Shown piece after piece: positions 6,311 to 15,307 of a stretch of DNA of 62,263 nucleotides. Made by a program: the position numbers and the translations under genes. The stretch is from Clostridiales bacterium (lineage in GTDB: Bacteria > Bacillota > Clostridia > Oscillospirales > Oscillospiraceae), in assembly GCA_014799475.1 (NCBI GenBank), contig JAAVHX010000037.1, forward strand, positions 1-62,263, written 5' to 3'. Position 1 is the stretch's first letter, and each line of letters opens with the position of its first letter. The notes beneath the pieces were generated by a model, which was given only the letters and a program-made list of their open reading frames with translations, made no database searches and was not told where the DNA came from.

Positions 6311-9279
6311 TCCGTACTTCCTTCGTTTCCGTTCTGGGCCGGGATGTCCGCAGCCTGCGAACCTTGTTCGCCGCGCAGGCGCCCCAGCAGGGCCTTCACC
6401 GCGTCCATATCAATGGGCTTGGCCAGATGTCCGTTCATACCGGCGTCCAGGGCATTGCGCACGTCCTCGGCAAAGGCGTTGGCGGTCATGGCCACAATGG
6501 GGATGCTCTCCGCCCTGGGGTGGCCGCAGGAGCGGATCTCCCGTGTGGCCTCATACCCGTTCATCACCGGCATCTGCACATCCATCAGGATCATGTCGTA
6601 ATGCCCCGGTTCAGAACCCAGGAACATCTCCACCGCCTCCTGCCCGTTGACCGCCAGCTCACACTGGGCGCCTTCCATGTCCATCATCTCGAACAGGATC
6701 TCGGCGTTCAGCTCGTTGTCCTCCGCCACCAGGAACCGCAGCCCTTTCAAAACGTCCTCCATGTCCGGGAACGCTTCCTCTGTTTCGCGAGTTGCGTACA
6801 GGCTTTTCAGCGTCTGCTGGAACGTGGAGACAAAGAAGGGCTTGGGCATAAAGGCGTCAACGCCCGCCGAGCGCGCCTCGTCCTCGATCTCGCTCCAGTC
6901 GTAGGAGGTCATCACAATAACTGGGACATCCTCCCCTACCCTGCTCCGGATCTGCCGGACAGTCTCCACGCCGCCCATCCCCGGCATGATCCAGTCCATC
7001 AGGATCACATGGAAGCCCTCGTTCTTCTCCAGGGCCCGGGTCACGGCTTCCACTCCCGCCTTCCGTTCGGTCTCATAGGACACATCCACTCCGGTCCCCT
7101 GCATCATCGCCTGGACGTCCAGACAGATCTCTTCCTCATCGTCCACGGTCAGCAGCCGGGAGACCCCATGGCTTTTCCAGAAGTCCTCTTCGTCAGCCTG
7201 GCCCTGCTCCGGCCGGGCAAAGGACAGGTCCACCGTAAATACGCTTCCCTCGCCCTGACGGCTGGTCACGGCAATGACCCCGCCCATCAGCTCGACCAGA
7301 TTTTTGGTAATGGCCATGCCCAGGCCGGTCCCTTGTATGCCGCTGGTGGTGGAGTTGACCTCCCGGGCGAAGGGATCGAATACGATTTTGACAAATTCCT
7401 CGCTCATCCCCATCCCATTATCCGCTACCACAAACCGCAGCTTGGAAAACTGGGGCGATGTCCGGGGCAGCTCCTCCACCGTGCATATGATCTCACCGCC
7501 CGCCTGGGTATACTTGATGGCGTTGGACAGCAGATTGATCAAGATCTGGTTGAGCCGCAGTTTGTCACCCAATAACCGCTCTGCGGGACGGCCCTTGGTG
7601 CGGAACTCAAAGAACTGGCCCTTGGCCTTGGCCTGGGGCAGGAGGATGGTATACAGCTCCTCCATCAGCTCGGGAAGATGGAACACGGCGACATTCAAGG
7701 TTGTTTTCCCGCTTTCGATCTTGCTCATATCCAGCACATCGTTAATCAGGCTGAGCAGATGCTGACTGGAGGCGGAGATCTTTCGGGTATACTCCCGCAC
7801 CTTTTCCGCGTTGTCCGCGTCCTTGGCGAGCAGAGCCGCAAAGCCCACAATGGCGTTCATAGGAGTGCGGATGTCGTGGGACATATTGGAGAGGAAGTGG
7901 CTCTTGGCTTTGTTGGCGCTTTCCGCGGCGGCCAGGGCCTCCTCCAGGCTCCGGCTCATGTTCCGCTCCCTGGTGCGGTCGGACATGACCACCACGAATT
8001 TCTCCACACCCTGAATGTCTTCCCGATAGATCGTCTCATAAAACCAGCGCCGTTCGCCGGTGACCTGATGGATGTGCTCCCGTTCCCAATACTGGCTGCC
8101 ATGGATGGGGATGGCCGTCAGATCTCCGATTGTGAAGCTGTAGCTTTCGCTGGATGAACTGTCTTCCAGCAGATGGATATTTTCCAATATCCTGACCTGG
8201 GGAATGCCCAGCAGACGCTCCACATTTGGGCTGAGGTAGTCCACCTTCAGCGTCCCTCCGTCCAGCATGAGGAAAATGTCATCCACATTGTTGGACAGCG
8301 TATCGAACATCCGCTCCCGGTAACGCAGCTCCAGGGCGCTTTTTTTCGTTTTCTGCCGGTAGCTGAGGACGATCCATACAACGATCAGGGCCCCCAGCAG
8401 CACAGACACCTTGGTCAGAACATCCACGGTCGCTTTCTGGATCTCCAGCATACTGGCGGAGGCCGCCGATTCCGGCACGATCCCCAGCAGGATACACTCC
8501 TCATAGCCCACAGGCTGGTAGGAGATAAAGTGGCTGACGCCGCCGATCTCACAGCGGACCACGCCGGAAACGCCGTTTTCCCAGTCCTGGCGGATCTCAG
8601 CCAACCGTTGGCCGCCCAGGTCGGAGCCGGCATTCAGATAGGAGAGGTAGTTCCCAAACGCGCTGCCGCTCTCCTGGGTGGACAACAGTACGCTTCCGTC
8701 GGTATCGACCACAAGACACATAGACTGGTCGGAAAACGCGGTGACCGCCAGGGACGCGACAATATCGGCGTTTGAGTAGCTGACCGCGATGGCGTCGTAG
8801 TCAAATCCGCGGTAGGTCCCCCGTTCAACGGGGATGGCGAACAGGGTGACCGCCTGCCGGTCGGACAGGGTTTCCATGAACATGGCGCGTTCCTGTCTCT
8901 GGAAGAGGGCGTCCCCGGCCCTTTCCAACTCGAACTGCTCCACCGTACCCTCCGGCGTGAGGCCCCGCCCATCAGAGGAGAGAAAGTAAAACTGGGTAGT
9001 GTTACAGTTCTGCAGTCTGCCTTGAGGAAATGTTGAAACTCCCTCTTCGTCCTCGATCTGAATGTGGTGCACCCAGTCGTCAAGGCTTCCCCAATTTTTC
9101 TCCAAAAAGGAGACAAAGTTATGATTGACCTGGCTGTAAACCTCCACGAGATGGTCGGCGCATTCTTCGTAGATCTGCTGGGCCACGTATCGAAAATACA
9201 GCCGGGCCATCAGCGCGACGGCAAGCCCAACCGCACATAAAGCAGCCACAGCCATCACCCACCGATACCGCAATTTCAC
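6307..9279 (-). CDS. Hybrid sensor histidine kinase with two receiver domains
   Basis: I place the start at the GTG at 9279 (VKLRYRWVMAV), preceded by GGAGAGGAG with seven bases spacing, giving 990 residues; upstream codons look non-coding. Order: membrane segment (about 8-27), extracellular Cache-like sensor (about 30-285), second membrane segment (about 290-310), a PAS-like region (about 325-460), HisKA with FLSNMSHDIRTPMNAIVGF carrying the phospho-His, HATPase with LRFVVADNGMGMS and TGLGMAITK, receiver 1 (LLTVDDEEE...ILMDWIMPG), and receiver 2 (FLVAEDNELN...ILMDVQMPVMNG). There is no DNA-binding or GGDEF output, so the signal must pass to a separate protein. It is first in an operon with the binding lipoprotein at 5024-6310, and adjacent to the polysaccharide locus, whose control it may take part in; that link is speculative. 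Confidence 0.93.
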   Translation of the reverse strand: MKLRYRWVMAVAALCAVGLAVALMARLYFRYVAQQIYEECADHLVEVYSQVNHNFVSFLEKNWGSLDDWVHHIQIEDEEGVSTFPQGRLQNCNTTQFYFLSSDGRGLTPEGTVEQFELERAGDALFQRQERAMFMETLSDRQAVTLFAIPVERGTYRGFDYDAIAVSYSNADIVASLAVTAFSDQSMCLVVDTDGSVLLSTQESGSAFGNYLSYLNAGSDLGGQRLAEIRQDWENGVSGVVRCEIGGVSHFISYQPVGYEECILLGIVPESAASASMLEIQKATVDVLTKVSVLLGALIVVWIVLSYRQKTKKSALELRYRERMFDTLSNNVDDIFLMLDGGTLKVDYLSPNVERLLGIPQVRILENIHLLEDSSSSESYSFTIGDLTAIPIHGSQYWEREHIHQVTGERRWFYETIYREDIQGVEKFVVVMSDRTRERNMSRSLEEALAAAESANKAKSHFLSNMSHDIRTPMNAIVGFAALLAKDADNAEKVREYTRKISASSQHLLSLINDVLDMSKIESGKTTLNVAVFHLPELMEELYTILLPQAKAKGQFFEFRTKGRPAERLLGDKLRLNQILINLLSNAIKYTQAGGEIICTVEELPRTSPQFSKLRFVVADNGMGMSEEFVKIVFDPFAREVNSTTSGIQGTGLGMAITKNLVELMGGVIAVTSRQGEGSVFTVDLSFARPEQGQADEEDFWKSHGVSRLLTVDDEEEICLDVQAMMQGTGVDVSYETERKAGVEAVTRALEKNEGFHVILMDWIMPGMGGVETVRQIRSRVGEDVPVIVMTSYDWSEIEDEARSAGVDAFMPKPFFVSTFQQTLKSLYATRETEEAFPDMEDVLKGLRFLVAEDNELNAEILFEMMDMEGAQCELAVNGQEAVEMFLGSEPGHYDMILMDVQMPVMNGYEATREIRSCGHPRAESIPIVAMTANAFAEDVRNALDAGMNGHLAKPIDMDAVKALLGRLRGEQGSQAADIPAQNGNEGSTE

Positions 9280-9319
9280 GGAAGCCACTCCTCTCCACAG
9301 GTCATACTTACTTTTTTCA

Positions 9320-9348
9320 AGGATACCACGAATCCCCTCAAGATTCAA
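9320..9348 (-). promoter_or_regulatory. Probable sigma-A promoter of the kinase operon
   Basis: On the minus strand TTGAAT (9343-9348), 17-bp spacer, TATCCT (9320-9325), about 40 bases before the kinase GTG. No other candidate in 9280-9454 is as good. Confidence 0.55.
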
Positions 9349-9454
9349 CCGCAAACGCCTGTCATTCCATAAAGTATCCGGGAATGGCCCATTCGCCGCC
9401 ATCCCTGTGTCGGTTCATTCAACAGGCTCACGGCGTATGGACCACCACGGCCAA

Positions 9455-9482
9455 GGCCCTCGGACGGTGAAATCCGAGGGCC
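9455..9482. terminator. Hairpin between the polysaccharide locus and the kinase operon
   Basis: GGCCCTCGGA/TCCGAGGGCC, 10-bp stem with an 8-base loop. The T-rich tract follows on the plus strand (9483-9501), yet both neighbouring genes are on the minus strand, so its role as terminator of the polysaccharide operon is plausible but not typical. Confidence 0.5.
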
Positions 9483-9514
9483 TCAAAATTTTGCTATTTT
9501 TCGGATTTCCCGCA

Positions 9515-10555
9515 TCACTGCGCAATACGTCCCTTGGAGTTCTTTTTCACCAGATTCATGCCCCAGTGCCGTTCATAGAAGTCGCAGATTTTATTGTATC
9601 GCTCCATACCCAGCAGATGCATGATTTGCTTCAGCAGCCACCGTTTTGGTTTCGTAATAAGATAATATTTCAGCATCTGCGCTTTCCCCGCGAAACGCGG
9701 TTTCAATTTCCAGATGCTTCTCTTACTGTAGCTAACCCATACCCTTTTAAACTCCGGCGCGCACTCTCCGCGCCGCCAGGGCTTTCCTACCCCAAAATAG
9801 TGAAAAATAACAACGTCAGCATAGTTATCTTTCACAGTTTCGTAAAGTTCCTCATAGCTGTAAGGAAAGTTCGCCTTATAGTAGTCCCATTTCAGCCTGC
9901 GCTCAGGCAAGTACCAGCCAAAATTATATTTTGGAGGCAGAATTTGTATCTTATTTCCGCAAACCGCACTGATCGCGTCCTGATCCGGATAGTCGAGCCG
10001 CTTATCAAAGGTATTTACAAATCGGATGATCCTTTTCCGCACTTCAAATTCCCGATAGTTTTTCAGGTCGATCAGAAGAACACCGGAGTTTATATAGCGG
10101 GCTGTCTCTCCCATATTCAAATATGCGATCCGCTGTGTCTCCAGGGCATCCCGAACGCCCGCCATGCAGTTCTCACCCAAATCCGTGGACATCAGCCCCC
10201 GCAGAGAACCGTTTACAATGGTATCGCCGTCCACATAGAGGGCCTTTTCTACCCCTTCCTCTATGATCTGGTCAATAAAAAACCTGCCGTAGATGGTATT
10301 GTCCCAGCCGTTATCAACTTTTGGATGAAATGCGGAAAAGCTGTCCCCCAGATCATGAAAGGTGGTCACCACATGGGGATAGGCCGCGGCCTGGGCCAGC
10401 AGCTTCTCCCGATTCCCCTCCGATATTCCGTTATCAATGATATAAATATGTATCCGGTCAAAGTCCTCGGCGTTATTTTCCAGCATTGAAAAGAGGCTGA
10501 CCCCCATATAAGGCGCATAGCCGTCATTCGACGCCATCAGCAAATGCAGCTCCAT
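9515..10555 (-). CDS. Family 8 glycosyltransferase
   Basis: A 346-residue cytoplasmic or membrane-associated transferase. I use the ATG at 10555 (MELHLLMASNDGYAP) with GGGGTG just upstream, although a GTG at 10582 is possible. GT8 hallmarks are the N-terminal nucleotide-binding strand, LYVDGDTIVNGSL with the metal-binding DxD (DGD), YINSGVLLIDL, and YPDQDAIS. Family members transfer glucose or galactose from UDP-sugars with retention. The C-terminal 60 residues are basic and may contact the membrane. It is the last gene of the 14-gene minus-strand polysaccharide operon. Its base composition is lower in GC than the pel core, as for the next gene upstream, suggesting this distal end was swapped in. 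Confidence 0.85.
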   Translation of the reverse strand: MELHLLMASNDGYAPYMGVSLFSMLENNAEDFDRIHIYIIDNGISEGNREKLLAQAAAYPHVVTTFHDLGDSFSAFHPKVDNGWDNTIYGRFFIDQIIEEGVEKALYVDGDTIVNGSLRGLMSTDLGENCMAGVRDALETQRIAYLNMGETARYINSGVLLIDLKNYREFEVRKRIIRFVNTFDKRLDYPDQDAISAVCGNKIQILPPKYNFGWYLPERRLKWDYYKANFPYSYEELYETVKDNYADVVIFHYFGVGKPWRRGECAPEFKRVWVSYSKRSIWKLKPRFAGKAQMLKYYLITKPKRWLLKQIMHLLGMERYNKICDFYERHWGMNLVKKNSKGRIAQ

Positions 10556-10598
10556 TTTTTCACCCCATTGCTGTCCTTTCACAATCCGGCTTCCTTAC

Positions 10599-11690
10599 TC
10601 AATTCCGGGATTTCTCACCAGCGGATTTGAGAAATTTATTGACACAGTTCTCAACTGGCCCGCAAACCGCTTCAATTATCCACGAGGACATTACACATAA
10701 AGCCATCATAAGGCAGTAAATGAACACCGGGTATTTTACCACGAAAACCAAATCGGGAAACAGCGTCAGGTAAAAGAACATATGCACAAGCCATATGTTT
10801 GTGGAGTGCTTTCCCCAGAACAGGAAGAACCGTTCCACCCGCTCACTTTTCTTCCAAAGATGGAAGCAGATAAAGAGAAAGGGTGCGGTAAGATGGACCA
10901 GCGCACTTATTCTTATCACGCAGAGAATAACAACAGTAATTGAAACGATGACAGCAAGTCGGCGGTTTGTGAAATTGATCCGCTCCGCCATGCTTTTCAC
11001 CCGCGAGATGACCCGCTCTTTCGCCAGGAGCATCCCCGTCACGTAGAAAAATGACACACGCCAGAGATCGGTAGTCTTCCTAATTAAAAAGCCCTTCCAA
11101 TAGTAGCCGGGGAAGTTCGTACTGATGAATGCCCATCTCCATTTCAGGTGACCCACATAGTACGCGCAGAAGCCGAGTCCAAATACAACAAACAGGATCT
11201 TGCTGTCCAGCTTCTTTACCAGCTTCAAATACAGCGGGGCCAGCAGCATAAACAAAACATAGGTAGAGGCAAACCACCATGCGCCATTATACGTATGCTC
11301 CAGAAGGAAGATATGTCCGAGGAACCTCAAAAAGCTTCCAGGCATTTCCTCCGAGCTTCCAACCAAAAGACTGATCCCCGTAAAAATCAGGCAGACCAGC
11401 CAGAAATGGACCAGGAAATTCAGAAGGCGCGTCCTATTCCTCCTCCGAAATTCTCCGCCTTCCATGGCGGTATACTGGAAAAACAGCGCGTACCCTGTAC
11501 ACATACAGTAAAATGGGACACAAATATCTCCCATAAGAGCGATATAGCTGATCAGCGGAATGCCTTCTTTCACCCAAATCAGCGGCGTACTGCGCACATC
11601 AGCCCCAACTCCAAAGAATAGGTGCAGCACGATCATGCCATGGATCGCTACTCCTTTTGCCATAGAGGTATCTCTTCTGCTCAGCTCCAC
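10599..11690 (-). CDS. Membrane acyltransferase, acyltransferase-3 family
   Basis: A 363-residue multipass protein with about ten hydrophobic segments, typical of OafA/WecH-like O-acetyltransferases. The family His is in the first helix (MIVLHLFFGVG). Expected to move acetyl from acetyl-CoA to a sugar hydroxyl on the nascent or lipid-linked polysaccharide. Its place in the tail of the polysaccharide operon fits a decorating role. The codon use is more AT-rich than the pel core genes. The acyl group and acceptor cannot be read from sequence. Confidence 0.82.
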   Translation of the reverse strand: MELSRRDTSMAKGVAIHGMIVLHLFFGVGADVRSTPLIWVKEGIPLISYIALMGDICVPFYCMCTGYALFFQYTAMEGGEFRRRNRTRLLNFLVHFWLVCLIFTGISLLVGSSEEMPGSFLRFLGHIFLLEHTYNGAWWFASTYVLFMLLAPLYLKLVKKLDSKILFVVFGLGFCAYYVGHLKWRWAFISTNFPGYYWKGFLIRKTTDLWRVSFFYVTGMLLAKERVISRVKSMAERINFTNRRLAVIVSITVVILCVIRISALVHLTAPFLFICFHLWKKSERVERFFLFWGKHSTNIWLVHMFFYLTLFPDLVFVVKYPVFIYCLMMALCVMSSWIIEAVCGPVENCVNKFLKSAGEKSRN

Positions 11691-11720
11691 GCAATCATCT
11701 CCTGCTTTGTTTCGCGGCGG

Positions 11721-12956
11721 TCAGCCCTCCGCAGTCTGAGCGGATTCCCCGAGAAAGCCGCAGAATCGTTCCAGTGAACCCTGCCCGGACAGCTCGTTTT
11801 GGTCGATCCGCTCCACACCCAGCCGTTCCGGATGTTCAATGGCCTGAATGATCCCGTCGGCGATCCCCTCCACGCTCAGCCCCACCAGCAGCCCCGCCCC
11901 ATAGCGGTGAATCTGTTCCACATTGCCGGAGCAGTCCGAGGCAATCACCGGCCTGCCCAGCACCATCGCCTCGGAAATGGAGGTACAGCATCCCTCATAG
12001 TGGGTGGCCTGCACATAAATGTCGCACTCCGCCATACAGGGATAGGGATTTTCCACCGCCCCCAGCAGGACAAACGACTCCTCCAGCCCGTGCTTTCGGA
12101 TCAGATGGCGGATGTTCTCCTCCTCCGGGCCTTCGCCCAGCACGTACCACTTCACGCGGTATCCCCGCGCACGCACCTGGGCCAGCGCGGGCACCGCCAG
12201 ATCGTATGCCTTTACTGGGGTGAGCCGGGCGGCGGTGAGCAGGATGACCTCCCCCGGGCGCTTGACAAACGCGGCCGGCCGGTCCTCTGCCCGCTGGGCG
12301 TCCCGCCGGATCTTTTCACAATCCAGCAGGTTATAAAAGACCTCCATCTTGCCCTCCAAATCGGGATAGGCCTGGGCAAAATGGTCCCGAATGCTCCTGG
12401 AAACGCAGTAGATTTTATCCGCCCGCTCGTAATTAGACCGCTCCAGAGCCGGGCAGTAGCCGCTGTCTATAAATTCGGTGTGCAGAAACGCGACCTTTTT
12501 CCCCGCGTTGACATGATCCATCACATAGCAGGTGGCCGCCCCCTGGATGTAAGCCACCGCCAGGTCATATCGCTCCTCCCACCGGGGGGCGCGGTCGGCC
12601 AGCAGCTTCCAGAACAGCTTTTTGAAATCCAGCCCGCCGTGACTCATCTGATATGCCGCCAGCCGACACAGATAGCCGAACCTCCGGAAGAACCAGCCGC
12701 CCAAAAAACCGCCGCGGAGGATCTCCGCCATCAGCGCCCGCTTGGCGCCCCGGTCCAGTACGGATAGAGCGCAGGGCGGGTCGTTGAGGACGGTTACCCC
12801 CTTGGGCACCTCATTGAACAGCTCGCCCCGGTTGATGACGGAAAAAAGGGAGATTTCATAGCGCTCCCGGTCCATACGCGCCAGCATGGACAGCAGGCAC
12901 CGCTCCGCCCCCGCCCGGCCCATGGTATTGATGACAAACAGAATCTTTTTCTTCAT
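11721..12956 (-). CDS. Family 4 glycosyltransferase
   Basis: A 411-residue GT-B retaining transferase. It starts with MKKKILFVINTMGRAGAERCL (glycine-rich acceptor loop); the donor-site motif is THYEGCCTSISEAMVLGRP with the two glutamates of the EX7E motif, preceded by AARLTPVKAYDLAV. GGGGAGAG lies close to the ATG. The middle of the protein (about 90-150) carries an insertion rich in aromatic residues. It follows the unknown 770-residue membrane protein after 24 bases, and is a good candidate for adding a side or capping sugar to the polymer. Donor sugar unknown. Confidence 0.87.
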   Translation of the reverse strand: MKKKILFVINTMGRAGAERCLLSMLARMDRERYEISLFSVINRGELFNEVPKGVTVLNDPPCALSVLDRGAKRALMAEILRGGFLGGWFFRRFGYLCRLAAYQMSHGGLDFKKLFWKLLADRAPRWEERYDLAVAYIQGAATCYVMDHVNAGKKVAFLHTEFIDSGYCPALERSNYERADKIYCVSRSIRDHFAQAYPDLEGKMEVFYNLLDCEKIRRDAQRAEDRPAAFVKRPGEVILLTAARLTPVKAYDLAVPALAQVRARGYRVKWYVLGEGPEEENIRHLIRKHGLEESFVLLGAVENPYPCMAECDIYVQATHYEGCCTSISEAMVLGRPVIASDCSGNVEQIHRYGAGLLVGLSVEGIADGIIQAIEHPERLGVERIDQNELSGQGSLERFCGFLGESAQTAEG

Positions 12957-12980
12957 CCATCTCTCTCCCCGCGCCGCGGG

Positions 12981-15293
12981 CTATCCTTCTTCCGCCCTCA
13001 GCTGCGCCAGCTTCTCGTCCACCTCGGTGGTGTCTTGCTCCCGCTCCAGCATCCGATCCCGGAGCTGCTCATAATAATCCAGCTCGGAGATCACGTTATA
13101 GCCGTAATCAATGGCGAAATTGTTGGGCATGAAAAGATCCTGCTCGAACTTGTAGACGACGCACTCCTCGTCCTCCAGATAGACCTCCATCTGGTCAGGG
13201 AACGCCCTGCTGTACTCCTCCAGCCAGCAGGCCAGCTTGGCTTCCAGTGCCCGCCTGTTTTCCAAATTGTTATAGTACTTCATCTCTCCGTATTGGGAAA
13301 TTCCCAGCATCTCCCGCGTGACAATGCACGCCGCGTCTGAATCAGACACCGCCTCCAGCGGGTACTCCAATCCGGTTTCCCGGATTTGGTTATAATCAAG
13401 CGGATTCTTTTCCAACACAAAAAAGATGTGATCCGTCGGTATCTCCAGATGCATATCCTCCTGATACCGCTCCATGCCGGTAATAAACTCCCAAAGCTCA
13501 TAATGGTAGCCCGCATTGCGCACCATGGACAGCTCCTCCACCGGGGACACCACCGTCCACGTCCCCCGGGGGAACTCCCGCTCCGCTTGGACGCAGGCCC
13601 TTGCCGCCAATGAGTGCTCCAAATAGTAATAGGTCTGTGCGGGAAAATACCCCAGCTGAACCGAGGCGTAAAACAGCGCCGCCGACGCGGCCAGCGCGGA
13701 AAAGCTGCCCACAGCGTCAGCTCTCCCCGGCAGAATGCGGTATAGCAGCTCCAGCGGGAACACCAGCAGTAAGGGCGCGGTATAGCCGAGGAACATGGAC
13801 ACCCGGCGTTGCTGCATCAGCTGCGGAAACCCCAGAATATAGCTGCCGTACATGACAGTCAGGACCAGCAGGAACAGCCAGATCCCAGCGCACATCCGTT
13901 CCTCAAAGGCCAGCGCTTTCCGCAGCGCCATCACCACCCAGAACACCGCAAACAGCCCCATACCGGCCCAGAACACATAGCCCCAATGGGAATTCATATC
14001 GTTAATAAGGAGTCTGCCCAGCTCCAAGAGCTTTTCCGCCGGACCGGAGGCGGATTGGGCTTTCTCCGGTTCAACCTCCTCTGGAGCTGTCTGCCCACTC
14101 TCCTCCGGCTCCTCGGTGGGCGCCGGTTCCGCGCTCTGGCTTGTGGAGCCGTTGATGACGCTCATGGCCCAGAGCATGGAACCCTGCCATTGCTTCCCCG
14201 ACGCCAGGCCCAGGATCAGCGGCAGAATGCTGAGCGCCGCAATGAGCGCTACGCAGAGCGCCAGCCGCTTTATCATATCCGGCTTCAACACCGTGCGGAT
14301 AAAGGCCACGCAGCAGCACACGCATAAAAGCACCGCCATAATCACCGTGTAAAAGTGCATGGACAGGGTAAGGGACGCGCTGAACACAAAGTAGAGGCCG
14401 TCCTCCCGTTTTTTGTCCTGTAGGAACTTCCCCAGAAAATAGACGCAGGGAAACAGGAACAGCATCCCCAGCTCCTGAGGCAGGGTGTAAATCGCACGGT
14501 AGCCAAAGTCATAACCTGTGAAATCAGAGACGCAGTAGATCACCACCGCCAGCGCCGCCGCCATCCGGGAACGGAACACCCGCCGCGCAAAGAACCAGAG
14601 CATAACCGCCAGAAGCAGGCAGTTTACCGCCCCCCAGTATCGGAAAATTACGTTCAGATGCAGTCCGGTGAGCTTGTGGAAGGCGGAGAGCATATTGTGC
14701 AGCCCGAAGGGATAAACGCCGTTATAAAAGATGTCCCCCTGCTCCATCCAGTTGACCCACTCATGGTGCACATACATATCGGAGGTCAGGTAGGCATAGT
14801 TGTCGAACACCAGCGGCCATTTGTACCAGATCAGCCCGCCCAGCGCCGCCAGCGCCACAAGGCACGCGGCCGCCTGCGTGGGGCTGGGCCGCCATTTTTT
14901 ATCCTGAAGCGCTGCCTTACAGCTTTGCATCCGCCTCCGGACCGCCTGCTTTGCCAGCAGCCCCAGTTTGTACTGGCCGCTTCCCACCAACGCCAGCCAC
15001 CGCAGCGCCGACTGGGCCGCGTCCCGGTAGGAGACGTGCTTCACAAGCTTCAAATAGACCAGCGCCACCGTTAGGAGCGCAATCACCAGCGTGACGGTAT
15101 TGTAAATGTGCAGCAAGCCCAGTAGGTATACACAGCTGATCACCACCACATAGGAGGCGATCAGTGCCTTGAGGGCGTTCTCCCCGGCGTTTTCCCCCCA
15201 CAGTGGGCGGCCCATCAGCTTTGCGGGGATGAAAACCAGGTATAGCAGAAAGAAAAAGGCGAACTGAATGAAATAGAGCACACTGTTCACCAT
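12981..15293 (-). CDS. Large polytopic membrane protein of unknown function within the pel-type operon
   Basis: The ATG at 15293 (MVNSVLYFIQFAFFF) with AGAAGGGGG just upstream gives 770 residues. About a dozen hydrophobic helices span roughly residues 1-25, 45-100 and 150-520, interrupted by an extracytoplasmic Pro/Glu-rich loop (about 385-420), and a soluble C-terminal domain of about 200 residues follows, ending in a charged coiled-coil-like tail (YYEQLRDRMLEREQD...). The architecture recalls GT-C (GT39-like) glycosyltransferases or polymer-ligase-type proteins, but I do not see a convincing conserved DE/DD motif in the first loop. It lies 14 bases after pelE. Standard Pel systems have no such component, so it may be a locus-specific transferase or secretion partner. 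Confidence 0.85.
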   Translation of the reverse strand: MVNSVLYFIQFAFFFLLYLVFIPAKLMGRPLWGENAGENALKALIASYVVVISCVYLLGLLHIYNTVTLVIALLTVALVYLKLVKHVSYRDAAQSALRWLALVGSGQYKLGLLAKQAVRRRMQSCKAALQDKKWRPSPTQAAACLVALAALGGLIWYKWPLVFDNYAYLTSDMYVHHEWVNWMEQGDIFYNGVYPFGLHNMLSAFHKLTGLHLNVIFRYWGAVNCLLLAVMLWFFARRVFRSRMAAALAVVIYCVSDFTGYDFGYRAIYTLPQELGMLFLFPCVYFLGKFLQDKKREDGLYFVFSASLTLSMHFYTVIMAVLLCVCCCVAFIRTVLKPDMIKRLALCVALIAALSILPLILGLASGKQWQGSMLWAMSVINGSTSQSAEPAPTEEPEESGQTAPEEVEPEKAQSASGPAEKLLELGRLLINDMNSHWGYVFWAGMGLFAVFWVVMALRKALAFEERMCAGIWLFLLVLTVMYGSYILGFPQLMQQRRVSMFLGYTAPLLLVFPLELLYRILPGRADAVGSFSALAASAALFYASVQLGYFPAQTYYYLEHSLAARACVQAEREFPRGTWTVVSPVEELSMVRNAGYHYELWEFITGMERYQEDMHLEIPTDHIFFVLEKNPLDYNQIRETGLEYPLEAVSDSDAACIVTREMLGISQYGEMKYYNNLENRRALEAKLACWLEEYSRAFPDQMEVYLEDEECVVYKFEQDLFMPNNFAIDYGYNVISELDYYEQLRDRMLEREQDTTEVDEKLAQLRAEEG

Positions 15294-15307
15294 ACAAAGA
15301 CCCCCTT

